DNA of 64,000 nucleotides. It comes from Nematostella vectensis. Lineage: Eukaryota > Cnidaria > Anthozoa > Actiniaria > Edwardsiidae. The DNA is taken from contig NC_064042.1 of assembly GCF_932526225.1 (NCBI RefSeq), positions 9,458,540-9,522,539 on the forward strand. Reading direction: 5' to 3'. Shown here piece after piece: positions 49,303 through 60,938 of this stretch. The notes beneath the pieces are model-generated. The model saw only the letters and a list, made by a program, of their open reading frames with translations, was not told the origin of the DNA and made no database searches. The translations under genes were made by a program, and so were the position numbers. How positions within the stretch are numbered: position 1 is the first letter of the stretch; each line of letters opens with the position of its first letter.

Positions 49303-52300
49303 ATGCGCCTTAAAAAGTTCTTGCTGCGTTATTATCCGCCTGGTAAGTAGTGCTTTGTTGTGCAATGATTTTTATAGACCTTGCTTGGGATAAATTATTT
49401 TTGTTGTTGGGTGCTCTAGCACCGGTAAACAAACACAACCACAAATTTGAAGGGATTCGTTTTCTGTCCAGGCGTATTCTGACTGAATATCAGCGAATAT
49501 GATTTTGTTATGTATATATTTTTTTCTGTTGGTATCGGGGTTGAATTTTTAAAAGGCTGTTGTGTAAGTGTTTAAAGTTTTTGGTGTTAATGATTCCCGC
49601 TGCCATCTATCCCATTTAGACGCTAAACAGTAACTGTTCCACTGTAACCAAGCGAATGCAGTCATAGTATCTAAGGTTAAAGGAAATCATTTTGGTGGTT
49701 TGGCTTACTGTCTACCCTGGACATAGTGCCTGTTTTTTGTAGGATGAATTTATTTTTGTAATTTCCTAACCCATATTGTCTATACTTCTTACTTCTGATC
49801 AGTAAAATGGTAAATGTCTTGTTTGGATTGTTTTGTTATAAACAAGATTATTTCCCCTGAAGTATGCACTTCTCAAAATTGTAATATAAGAATTCATATA
49901 TATATTTTCTTGGATTATGCCAACCAGTAACCCTAACTCTAGACTTTCTAGTTTCAGTAATATATGTCAATGCCAAAGAGGACATAGTAAAACCACTGTA
50001 TGTTGGAAAATGACAGTAAATGCCGCTTTACTAAAACTTTTCTTTATCTTGTACTTAAGGGCTCTCATAAATTAAAAAAAATCCAAAATTTTGAGAAAAC
50101 TTCCGAAGGGGGAGGGGGTAAAGGGCTAACTTAGAAAAGAAAAGATGATTCATGTATTGTTTGTAAATATTGTGCCAAATTATAAGTTGAGTCGTGTCAT
50201 TCCAAAAAAAAAAAGTTGATAGGGGTTTGGGTTGGGGGGGTTCACCTCTTTCCAGTTTTTCTAGGAATTTTTGAATTTTTTAAACTTTACAAGATCTCTT
50301 AACAAACTCATATGTTTATTTTACACTACTATATGTGTGTTGTATGTTATTTGGTTTATGCAAACACTAGATATGAAATATTAGTTTTTGTTTGTTTTCA
50401 GGGATTATTCTTGAGTATGAACAGTCAGGTGTTTTGAAAACCAAGTCTATTGATCTTCTTGATTTGAAACCAAGGTATGAAATTAAGGACTTGGGCTTGA
50501 TCTTCTTGACTTGAAATCAAGGTATAAAATTAAGGAGCTCAACATACCTGGGACCAGTTCCTGGAAAGCAGGTTAGCTCTAGCCCAGGGATAAATTAATT
50601 TATCTTGACATTTGATTGGATAAAAGGGGCATTTATTCCTGTTTTAGTGTTAACTTGCTTTCTAGGAACCCAGCCCTGATATTTCCCCACTATAATATAG
50701 AAAACAAAACTCATACTTAAAGGTGCAGTTTTCAATTCTTTCCTGCACGTTTCAATTACAATATATATATATGTAATTTATATTTCACAGCACTGACGTG
50801 GATGCTATACTGGATGATATATCCGCTAAAGAGCCCCTAATTACCCCTGCAAGACTGGACCAAGTGCGCAAACTCATTATCCGTATCCTTTGAATTTTGG
50901 AGCAATGTGATGACAATACCAACACAGAGAAGCTTGAAATTATGACCATGTTTGTTTTAATTAAATATAATTCTTATGTCAAAGAGGTCTAGTTAAAAAC
51001 AGTTATAATTTAGCAACTAACCATGCTGATATTAATATAATTTCTCTATATTTTCTCAACCAAATAAATTTATTTTGATATTAAGTATGAATTAATTATG
51101 AAGATCAGAGATTTTACTTGCATGCCAGGTTTTCAAATTTATGGTTAGTTTTTTTTTTTTTTGGGGGGGGGGGGGGGTTTGGTACATGTTGGGGATTGGA
51201 AATATGTTCCTTAACAGTTTTATCAGGTCTTCAAGAAAAACAAATTGAAACAGATGATAGACATTTCTACCTTTTTAAGGTATGGATATGGTATGATGCT
51301 AATGAACATGAAGTACATGTTTCTCATTTGTTTCTCCATACTTAAAAACTACATCCTGATCTATGTTATTTCTATTTCTTCTACAGATTCTCAGAGCTCA
51401 TATTCTACCACTAACCAATGTTGCCTTCAACAAGTCTGGAACAAGGTTGGTATAGGGAATTTAAATCCTGTTTCTACTGTTTATTTAAGTGTCTTCCAAG
51501 ACCTTGTTTTGTTTTTGTAGTTTTATCACAGGGGTCTATGACTGGGCTTGGCTTGTTCACAATGTCTTTAATTCCCCACCCATATCTAGAGTGCATGTCT
51601 AAGGATGTTTCATGAGTTTGTTTTGTTTATGTAGTTTTATCACAGGGGGCTTGTGACATAAGTTTACAATGTCTTCATTAAAAGCCCAAACCATGTCAGG
51701 GATGTTCAGTAACCCTGTGTTGTTGTTTAGATTTATCGTAGAGGGCATATTTAAGCTAAATTCATTGTTGCGCGACCTCAGCGATCCAAGATTCTTGTCT
51801 TGTTTGGGAATAGAGCGTAGTCAATCAAACCTTTGGGGGCGGGTTTATGCAAAATCATATGCAGTTCAAGTTGAACCATGAAATTAGCTGTAGTAGGGCG
51901 TGGCTTTAGTTTTCTTAGGGATGTTCCATGGCTTTGTTTTGTTTGTGTTGTTTTATCACAGGGGGTATATACAGAATGGTGTGACATAAGTTTACAATGT
52001 CTTATGTCTTGTTAAAAGCCCACCCATGTCTTAGGGATGCTCCATGACCTTGTTTTGTTTGTGTAGTTTTATCACAGGGAGCTATGATAGGACTTGTAAA
52101 GTATGGGACACTGCCTCTGGTGAGGAGACCTTGACGCTTGAAGGACACAAAAATGTGGTATATGCCATAGCATTCAACAACCCATATGGGTAAGGAACTA
52201 GAAAATTTTTTCAATGATTATATAATTTTTATATAATTTTATTATTTTTGCCTGAAATTTTGTAATCTGAAGTCTTGTAATCTTTAGTACACACTCAACA

Positions 52301-55300
52301 CTCAATATGTCTGGTAATGTCTAGTACAACTGTCTATTATCCATGCTTAGAGCCATTGCTTACTCAAAGGGGTGCGGGAGGGGTGGTTGTAGTGTTCCTA
52401 ATAAGGGGCAGAGATGGTGAAAGGGAGGTCTATCTATTGTTTGCAATTATATGAGCCCCCCTTTTATTATTTTGTACACAAGGCACTTGTGATCTGGTAA
52501 CAGGGCCAGGAGTTTAGGATATCAGACCATGCTAGAGCCAAATCACATGATTTTATAGAAGGATGCTAGTCATCGATTTTAAATTTTCTTTTTAATTTTA
52601 TGGACACTTTGTATAACAGACAAATAAAGATCCAATTTTCCAATCTTTACAAAATAACAGTAATTATTACTGATTCAAGAATAAAAAGAAATAATCTTTT
52701 TTCATATTACATTGTTTTCTTCTTTTTTCTTTGCATTTAGTGACAAGATAGCAACTGGATCCTTTGACAAGACCTGCAAGGTATAGTACACTACTCATTG
52801 ATGCTGGCAAAGCTCTACTCCAATAAGACTTCCAAACAGCGAATTTTTCAAAGGAGGTTGCAAACTCTTACTGAATTTTTGTGCCAATGAACTCTTATAA
52901 CTTAAAGAGTCAATCAGCCCCATTTGGAAATACTACAGTCAAGTTAGAGAGAACCTAAAATTGCTATCCATGATTGAAATTATCTCAGAGTAACTTGTTA
53001 AATTAACTGTGGAAATGGGTGTTATGTGCAGAAGCATAAAATGGTTTATTAAATTTTTATCTTTATTATATGAATTTTTGTCAGATCTTACTCTTACTAT
53101 CTTTTTTCCCTTTTTCTAGCTATGGAATGCTGAGACTGGAAAGTGTTATCACACTTACAGAGGACACTCTGCTGAAATTGTAAGTGAAGTACATTTTAGA
53201 TCCATGCCCCGTGTGGTCCAGAAAACCAACCTTACTCGATATAATCTCAAAGGGTACAGGGACCCTCTACTGGCCCTGTAACAAGCAGTAGGCAATCATA
53301 GTGTATGGAGGGGTGTGGTGAAGAGGCTGCAAGATGATTATAATTACAATTTTATACATTTTTTAAATTATGATTTGAAAGAGAAAAGAACAGTTAAACG
53401 ACGAATGGCTTAATTACTGCACTTTTATCACTGAATTTGTCAATAAATTTGAGGTATGGTTATTATCATTTCCAGGTCTGCTTAGCATTTAACCCTCAAA
53501 GTACTGTCATAGCCACTGGAAGCATGGACACAACTGCTAAACTCTGGGATGTCCAGACTGGAGCAGAAATCTCTACACTTTCTGTAAGTAGAATAGCAGG
53601 TTTTCTAAAAGGATGCAAAATATAGCTTTTACTGTAGTCATCAAGAGAAAAGATGAATTTGGAAATAGCTATGGTTATGATATAAAATCATTTGACTGTA
53701 CACAGCAGAAATAAATTAGTGAATTACACTCCTTAATTTTTACAGGGTCATTCAGCAGAGATTATTTCCTGTGCATTCAACTCTACTGGTACCCAGCTAC
53801 TGACAGGGTCTTTTGACCACACTGTTAGTGTTTGGGACACACGTAGTGGAAGGTAGAGTTCATAAGCCTGTATAAATGCTCCCTTTCTTTCATGTATAAG
53901 TTTGACAAGGGTTGTTACTTATTTTAGTAGCTGTTTATATAATACATAGCAATAACAGGCCTCCTACTTCAGTCCAAAGTAATGCTAACACAGTGCCGTA
54001 GCAGGCTTTGAAATATTACGGGGGGGGGGGGGGGGGCACAATACAGAAATGTTAAAAAAATATTTGGGTGCTCAGTCATGCCCCTTCTGGTCATTTTCTT
54101 ATTGTTTTTGTGAATATTGGGGGGACACATACCCCTAGTACCCCACCAACTGCTACGGCCTTGTCACATGCTCAGATGTGCAGTTGTCTATGCAGGTGTT
54201 CCACATTTCCATTGCAAAAAAATTAAAGAACGCACCAGATTCTCAAGCATGTAATTTGATAGCCTGATATCATTGCCTGATAGAGTTTTCTGTTTCAGAC
54301 GTGTGCATACTTTAATTGGTCACAGAGGAGAGATTTCCAATGCGCAGTTCAACTTCGACTGTTCCTTTATTGTCACTGGATCAATGGTAAGGGCTCAGGT
54401 GCAAATAAACTTTTATGAACCTCATCTACTGTTTTGTGCCTTTAAACTCTTTCGACCAACTTAATGTGAAAATTTAGCTTGATGCCTGATTGTGGCAATC
54501 CTTGAAGACCGGAGCATCCCTCTAAACTGTTTTTTTCTTGGCACATGTTTATCAATTCTGGTTATTTCTCCAGGATAAAACATGTAAGATATGGGACGCA
54601 GGGACTGGTAAATGCATAGGAACATTGAGGTAACTTGCCTTTTCTACCACACTTTAACCTGTCAAGTCCTATAGGTTGTAAAGATGTTCCTTCGAAATAC
54701 AGCATATCTCTTTTCTTCAACCTTCATGTGTTCTTTTTAACCCATTCACTCCGTCAGGGGCCATGATGATGAAGTACTAGACGTGGCATTTGACTATACA
54801 GGCCAACTGATTGCTACTGCTTCAGCTGATGGTAAGTGTTTTGTTTGCCAAAGATGAATTGGCTAAAAGTAGCATGGCCAGGATTTGCTGAAGAAGGCCT
54901 CTGTACAGACAGATGGGGTGTACACGCCCAGCCCTTCGCTATGTAGCTTAGTAGCAGTGCCTTTTGAAATGTGGTATTTGAGAATGACTGTGTGTGTTTG
55001 TCAATAGTTGAAATTTCAACAAGTAAAGTCCGAAACGTTGGAATCTTTCGACTCCTGTTCTGTCTGTTTTCCCTATACTGATTTGGGATTTGTTCATGAG
55101 TAATTATTTTGTAACAGTTAATTTTTTTTTCTGGGCTGGGGTTTTAAACACAGTGCATTTTTTAATTGTTGACTTGGTATAATTTACAGTATTCTGTGAT
55201 GTTTAATGTTTAGGAGTGACTCTTTTATAACTCTTTTGTGACCCTTGTCACAGGCACCGGACGTGTGTACAATGCGCTGACACACCACTGCCTGTCCAAA

Positions 55301-56651
55301 CTAGAGGGTCATGAGGGAGAGATATCAAAGGTACATCATGACACCTTTCCCACTTGCACACAAACCAGACATGATTAGAATCAGTTGATCTGGAATGAAT
55401 TGATTGGGTTGGTCACCAGAATGGTCGCCAGGGTAATCTTGATTGATCACCCAAATGATCACCAGGACAACCCTATGATCACCAAAACGATCTGAATTAA
55501 AGGGGCAGTGTCATGGTAAGAGATTTGCAAGAGCTCTCCGGCCCGGACACAATGAATTTCAGCAAAATTCCAATATATTGACTTATGAGCCTTTGTTATA
55601 CATGTGGCAGACTTAAATTCAAAGGAAATGACCACAAACGGTCAATAAACATAATTTTCAATAAAATATTGCATATTATTTTAACAAGGCATTGGCAGCT
55701 TTAAGTTCAACTGTTGGTAGACAATTAAAAGCCTACAGTAAACACTGACTCCAAACATGCGCAGTACTATGACGCTGCCCCTTTAATCACCAAAACGATT
55801 ACTAGAATGACCGGAATGATTATTAGAATCATATTCTCGGATCTGTCTATAACTGATGTTTTATTCTTTGTCACAGATCACGTTTAACGCACAGGGTACT
55901 CGCCTGCTCACCGCTAGTAGCGACAAAACCGCACGACTCTGGGACCCCAACACGGGGAAATGCTTGCAGGTTAGGAAACACTTTCTGCTTTTGTATATGA
56001 CGTCGTTTATTATTTAGAATAATAAAAAAAAATTAAGGTTTACAAAAACAACCAATTCTGACAAAACAAAATATAAAGATGTGAACATGTATATCCGGTC
56101 ATGTATTTTTCTTTCTCATCGCCGATCTTGATCAGTCGTTTTTTTTCCGTTTATACAGTGTAACCCCGTTAACTTAACCCCCCCCCCCCCCCCCCGAAGA
56201 AAGTTGAATGAGCTCGTATTATCCTATTGAAATCCCAAAAATTGGTCTTTAGGGAACTTGAAGCCAGTTCGATTGAGCCCGAGCGGGGAAGTCGAGTTAT
56301 CCGAATTCGAGTTATCGGAGAACTTAAATGCGATTATATAACAGATGATGCGCATGCCTTTCTTGATTGTGTTCTTTTCTGTTCAATGCCTACCGGGAGC
56401 AGGTTCTTGAGGGTCATACAGACGAAATCTTCAGCTGTGCTTTCAACTACGATGGCGACATCATAATTACAGGTAGACAACCCGTATGGCCTTTGATAAC
56501 TTTGGCACGAATTTAATCCATGATACACCAGACCTTTAAGTAATTCATTAACGATTTCTTCAAGATGGAAAGACGCGTTTTTCCATTTCAGTTTCGTTTT
56601 TTATTTTGTTCTGCAGGAAGTAAAGACAACACTTGCCGATTATGGAGATAA
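49303..56651 (+). CDS. DAW1: Dynein axonemal assembly factor with WD repeats 1
   Basis: Seventeen exons: 49303-49342, 50402-50474, 50791-50882, 51227-51279, 51387-51445, 52067-52189, 52741-52780, 53120-53179, 53476-53583, 53746-53852, 54299-54386, 54574-54629, 54758-54831, 55254-55330, 55877-55969, 56403-56472 and 56617-56651. The total of 1248 nt encodes 415 residues, the length of human DAW1 (WDR69/ODA16). The N terminus, [20 protein letters not shown], is the conserved non-WD domain; about eight WD40 blades follow, with typical GH and LWD/IWD/VWD motifs ([36 protein letters not shown]), ending CRLWR. The family is the cargo adaptor for outer dynein arm import into cilia. All phases match. 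The fifth intron carries duplicated copies of the exon-6 acceptor. Use in motile cilia or sperm is inferred. Confidence 0.97.
50547..50676. mobile_element. MITE-like element, copy B
   Basis: Inverted ends (AGTTCCTGGAAAGCAGGTTA left, GCTTTCTAGGAACC right) and the core TATCTTGACATTTGATTGGA match copy A at 5804-5930. It lies in the second intron of DAW1. Confidence 0.65.
51500..52100 (+). repeat. Tandem copies of the DAW1 exon-6 splice acceptor
   Basis: The block CCTTGTTTTGTTTGTGTAG/TTTTATCACAGGG and about 30 nt of exon start recur, with boundaries at 51520, 51634, 51730 and 51950 before the real one at 52066. Spacings are 114, 96, 220 and 116 bp. The copy at 51950 has lost the AG (GTGTTG). Shared flanks include ATAAGTTTACAATGTCTT and AAAAGCCCACCCATGTC. 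Only the last copy continues into a full open exon. Confidence 0.8.
55497..55786. mobile_element. MITE with TTAA ends
   Basis: 290 bp starting TTAAAGGGGCAGTGTCATGG and ending, in complement, TATGACGCTGCCCCTTTAA. Both flanks read ATCACCAAAACGAT, so a longer flanking duplication is also present. It lies in the DAW1 intron before exon 15. Confidence 0.75.
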
Positions 56652-57241
56652 TGAGATATTATAAAATGGTGATGTTGAAGAAGATGATAATGATGACGGC
56701 AAGCAATTCACGAACGGAACAAGCTACTTATCTCCGCTAGTTGAATAGACATATGGGATCCCGCAATCTACGGGTCACACCCGAACTGTCGCGCGTGCAC
56801 TCCAGACAAATCAGGCTTTTACAAAGCAACCCTGAGCCCGCCATAAGTAATTGCGGTCATGCGCGTCCAGCATTCAAAATCGGGCATCGATGTTCTTGTT
56901 TCCACATCTCCTTCGGCGTAATTTGATCCGCGCGATTTACTAACGAGAAGTATTTAATTCCCTGGGACCTAATGGTGAACATGGATACGTTGGGTTAGAT
57001 TGGCGAACTGCATGTGAACGCTGCTTGAGACAGTGCTGTCTAAATGCGTTATAGAAAAAAAAACCTTTGTATAATTCTATATTATTATATTTTAATTACA
57101 AAAATTAAACTAGAGTTCTATGATTAATTGCGTGCTTGGTGAGCCAGTAAGTTGACACCAATAAAAGCCAGGTCACGTGATGCGAGGCGTGACGAGCATG
57201 GGAACCTGAAAACAACCAATGTACTTATGAGCAGGGAATTA
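56652..57241. other. Tail-to-tail spacer after DAW1
   Basis: 3' flank of DAW1, with a possible AATAAA at 57160-57165, about 510 nt after the stop. No other gene was seen. Confidence 0.5.
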
Positions 57242-59117
57242 TTATCCCCTCCCCTCCCTTACACAAAACAAGCGTGAGAGCTTGGGGGCCCCTGTGGTGA
57301 GCGAATAACGAATCTTACCCGATCGTGCTCGCGGTTCAGCCTTAGACGGATCAGCGGTCGTAACAGGTTCCCTCGTATTGTTCAATGACTGTGATGTCTT
57401 GCTGTATGACGGAGATGTCGGAATCACTGCAAAGTACCAGGAATACCTAATCGCGACCGTGGCCCTGTCACTAGTTACTAACCAGGCGCGAACACTTGGC
57501 CGCCGAAAAATTGGTCATTTCTTATTGAAGGATCATCAAATACTACTTTTCCCATATCATACCTATGCCCCACATTCCCCATCCAATCCTGGTACGAGCC
57601 TGCTAACTGGCTATAATGACGTCTCTGACAGTCATAGTATTGGTGTAGGAGGGAGTAGCACATTTGACGGGCTTTCCCCTCGTTGGCACGAATGGCCCCT
57701 AGGATTGGTATTAGTATCGTACATGCTAGCCTACGTGTAGCCGCTGACTCGCGAGATCCTTTCTCGAGTCAGCGGCTACAGGTAGGCTACGTACATGCGT
57801 GTGCTGTTTTGTGATACTTCTTCTACTTTAGAAATAAAATCTTACCTAGATTAGCAGTGTCTTCGAACGCACAAGGCGCTTTGTCCCAGTCCACGGGGTA
57901 CAGGCGTCCACTACTAGAAACGCCTGCCACTTTATAACAATAAACCTCCCCTGGCTCCAAACCAGTCACCACTGCACTCCCAACTTTACCATGAGGCACT
58001 GTCACGTTTTCGTAGCCCAGTTGACAGCTCTGTTTGTAAAGCACGGCGATTGTAACGATTGTAGAGATGTTGTATTCTGGGAAAGACCACGTGACATGCA
58101 CTGACGTATTGCTGGTGATGGTGATATTCAGGATTCTCGGAAATATGGACTTTGCTCCTAAAAAATGATATTTAAAGGCAGGCCTCTTATTTGAGAGGAA
58201 ACGGGGAGCTAGCGTTATGGTGGTCAAGCTTAAACAAAGGGACCGACTATTTGATATCTGAAGGGGAGGTAACAGATTTCTTTGCCTCCCATATATTTTT
58301 TTGGCCACTAAGTTCAGCGGCGTAACCAGGATTTTTTTATAGGGGGGGGGGGGGTAAAAAGGACTTTCAATGCATTTTCTCCTGTAGTTTACATAACATC
58401 TCATACATTTACTGTATTTTTGGCTGCTAAAAGGTGTGCAGAAATTTTGGCCTTTCTTTTAATTTCTTATCCCGTTGTAACAGGAACAAATTTTACCCCC
58501 TTCACTATTTAGATGATCTTCAACTGACATATTTAACTTTCTATTAATATTCATAAAAATGTTGACCAATTCCATAGAGTGGTTTTCAAAAACCCGTGAA
58601 ATACTATTTAGTTTGTTTAGTACTATTACACTGTAATGTCTTGCTTCTCTTTTGTTCTGGCTTCACTATTACATTTTAACAACTACATAATGGTGCAAGG
58701 TTTTTTGAAAACCACTCTATCTCAAATTAAAACATATTGTCATATAAAACATCTTTCAACTTCCCTTGACATGAAAAAGTATTATGGCGGGATATCGTGG
58801 ATACTAGAAAGCCATTCAAGTGCTTTAATTAATGGATACCAAAATTGATCCATGAAATTTACTCTATTATGTCACCATATTTTGTTCAAGACACGGTTAC
58901 GGTTCACTTCCCTCACTTGTTGATCAAAACCCATAAACATATTAACAGTCTGAATACCTTTCCTAAGCTTGCATTTCCGCTAAAATAAGATGGGCCAATA
59001 ATCCTCTACCAAAATGCAAACAGGAAACAACCGCTGAATCAAGCGAGACATACGTATACCTGTTGCTGTTAGCCAGAGATATGCTGCAGCAGAAATAACG
59101 AATGCTAATCCTTGCAT
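57242..59117 (-). CDS. Small secreted fibronectin type III protein
   Basis: Minus-strand exons 59117-59060 (signal peptide, MQGLAFVISAAAYLWLTAT) and 58157-57846 join at phase 1. The second encodes one FN3 domain: strands around RILNITITSNTSVHVTWSFP, YNISTIVTIAVLYKQSC, then VVTGLEPGEVYCYKVAGVSS and a Cys after WDKAP. A third exon starting at 57426 keeps phase and encodes a Ser/Thr-rich tail (SYSKTSQSLNNTREPVTTAD); it either ends at TAA 57242 or splices at a possible donor at 57318 to an exon not found. The first two exons are well supported, the third less so. About 184 residues if it ends there. There is no membrane span; it is probably extracellular, of unknown role. Confidence 0.6.
57727..57789. 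repeat. 63-bp inverted repeat (hairpin)
   Basis: Arms TAGCCTACGTGTAGCCGCTG + ACTCG and its complement ending GTAGGCTA, with one or two mismatches and a short loop (GAGATCCTTTCT). It lies between exons 2 and 3 of the minus-strand FN3 gene. Confidence 0.85.
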
Positions 59118-59683
59118 TTCACTGTTTTTTTACCCTCAGAATCGCTGCTTTTCGCCATTTTGTAGTGAGTTGTTGGGATAAAATTTCCGTTTAGACATGG
59201 CGTCGTTGACAACAAATAAATTTTGAGCAGAGGTCAAAGGCAGCGAATGTTTGACGATCTTTTGGCGTCTGTTGGAATAGTGTCTACTTCTGGAGATGAT
59301 TTCTCCTTAGGGGGCTTTAATCTGAGCGTATAAAATAACACAGGTATCCCAAACTTAACATCACGTCACTTGAGGATGATGATCTGTAATTGTTACCAGT
59401 TTACTTCCGGTCGATTATGCAAAAATCTCCGATGATTTTTAACGGAATTTTTTTTTTAAAATTGTACAAGGAGTGGGTCTATTGAAAGTTTCTTCGATGA
59501 TGTGACTTACAATCTAGGGAAGTGGCCCGTTGAATAGCACGGATTCTAATCGATTCTTTTGTCTGTTTTCCGGTGAGGTTTTCGTCGGCCCTCCAGAACG
59601 AGAGCCTCGGAGAGTTTGGAATTGTAAAGGACGTCATAAAATGCTTCTAAACTTAAAAAAATTCTAAGGGACCCTCTTTATAT

Positions 59684-59737
59684 TAGCCTCCCTCGCAGGC
59701 GTTTTTTTTTGCCTAAAAACGCCTGCGTGGGAGGCTA
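59684..59737. repeat. Hairpin with 24-bp arms
   Basis: TTAGCCTCCCTCGCAGGCGT + TTTT pairs with AAAA + ACGCCTGCGTGGGAGGCTA, one or two mismatches, and a loop of a few bases. Confidence 0.8.
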
Positions 59738-60047
59738 TCTTTATACAGCTATTTCAATAAACGTTGTAAAAGAGCGCTCTGCCGCAAGCGCCCATACAGC
59801 GAGAAAGTATGGGTAATATATGTTGTTTCAAGCTCTGCCATCCTTCACCGCCGACACGAACTTCGTTGAACGCTATCAGAATGGCAGTGAAATCTGATAA
59901 TTTTCTAAATAAGAGCAGGTTTGGCACCTATCCCGTAAGAGGTGTCAAACGGTGACTCCGACCCAAAAAGCTTTCAAACTTTCTCAATTTTAAACTAGTT
60001 TAGATAAAATTCACTCGTTTATGTGTTATATATATACATGTATATGA

Positions 60048-60258
60048 AACGTGAAAACTCCAAGTTCCGTGGTGTAGCGCTGTAAACTGTGCGCTGAACA
60101 CTAGACTATCCTTGTTCGCTACATGTATAAATGAATATTCCCCCCAAAAAAACTATTGTAAAACCTAGAATCTTATTTCTAGTATAGCGAACAAGGATAG
60201 TCTTGTTTTCAGCGCACAATTTACAGCGCTACACCATGGAACTTGGAGTTTTCACGTT
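60048..60258. mobile_element. MITE with about 70-bp inverted arms
   Basis: The left arm starts AACGTGAAAACTCCAAGTTC and includes GTGTAGCGCTGTAAA and ACTATCCTTGTTCGCTA. The right arm carries their complements in reverse order, ending AACTTGGAGTTTTCACGTT. The spacer is about 60 bp. It has no coding frame. Confidence 0.8.
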
Positions 60259-60727
60259 GTCGTTTGAAAAAAAAAAACGGCTGAAGTGTATCAAACATAA
60301 TCCATTTCAGAGTTTATTTCACGTCTGGCTCTTTTAATTCTCAATTGTTTTCTGCCGTCGGCGTTGCTGTCCCTATTTTTATTTTTTTTTACGCGGCACA
60401 TAGAAAGAAATGCCGCAGTGTATTCGATAGATAATGCAAGAAACTTTACCATCCAGATCGCCATCGAAGGTCTTCACCATAAGACTGCGGCTGTTTACTG
60501 AAAACCTGTTACAACAGATTTGAAATAGCTGTATATGCTGGTAACGAAATTCTAAAATATACAGAAATAAAATAAAGAAATCGAGCAAACCAAAATTCCA
60601 GAAAAATAGTTTTGAACAGCAAGCGCAGCATCGCTAAAAAGAATAAATAGGCAAATTCTCACTTTAAGAAAAATTAACCGTGCATGATAGGGGATTTGCA
60701 AAAGTATAGTTCACGCATCCATAGAAA

Positions 60728-60733
60728 TTTATT
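60728..60733 (-). promoter_or_regulatory. Polyadenylation signal AATAAA
   Basis: Minus-strand AATAAA (a second overlaps it) about 205 nt after the stop of the USP2-like gene. Confidence 0.4.
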
Positions 60734-60938
60734 TTATTTCTACTTGCGCTGAACCCCTAACGCGCGCGGCGCGGCTAGGAAAGCCCCACCCATTAATGAT
60801 CCCTGCACAGCGAAAAGGCAAACAGAATAAACCAAAAGCATCAAAATGATATAAATAATATATTCAAAATTCAAAACACATGTAAGAAGATCACTATGTA
60901 CAATATTAAAGTCATTCGAACATGCAGTCAAGATCTTT

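Larger units (their letters stand above)
59118..60938. other. Intergenic region with small elements
   Basis: Spacer between the FN3 and USP2-like genes. It contains a diverged relative of the 27-kb MITE (about 59395-59620), a hairpin at 59684-59737 and a long-armed MITE at 60048-60258. No gene was recognised. Confidence 0.6.

Noticed and set aside
57378..57740. 120-codon + strand frame
   Set aside because: It runs through the dispersed repeat and opposes the better supported minus-strand exon at 57426.
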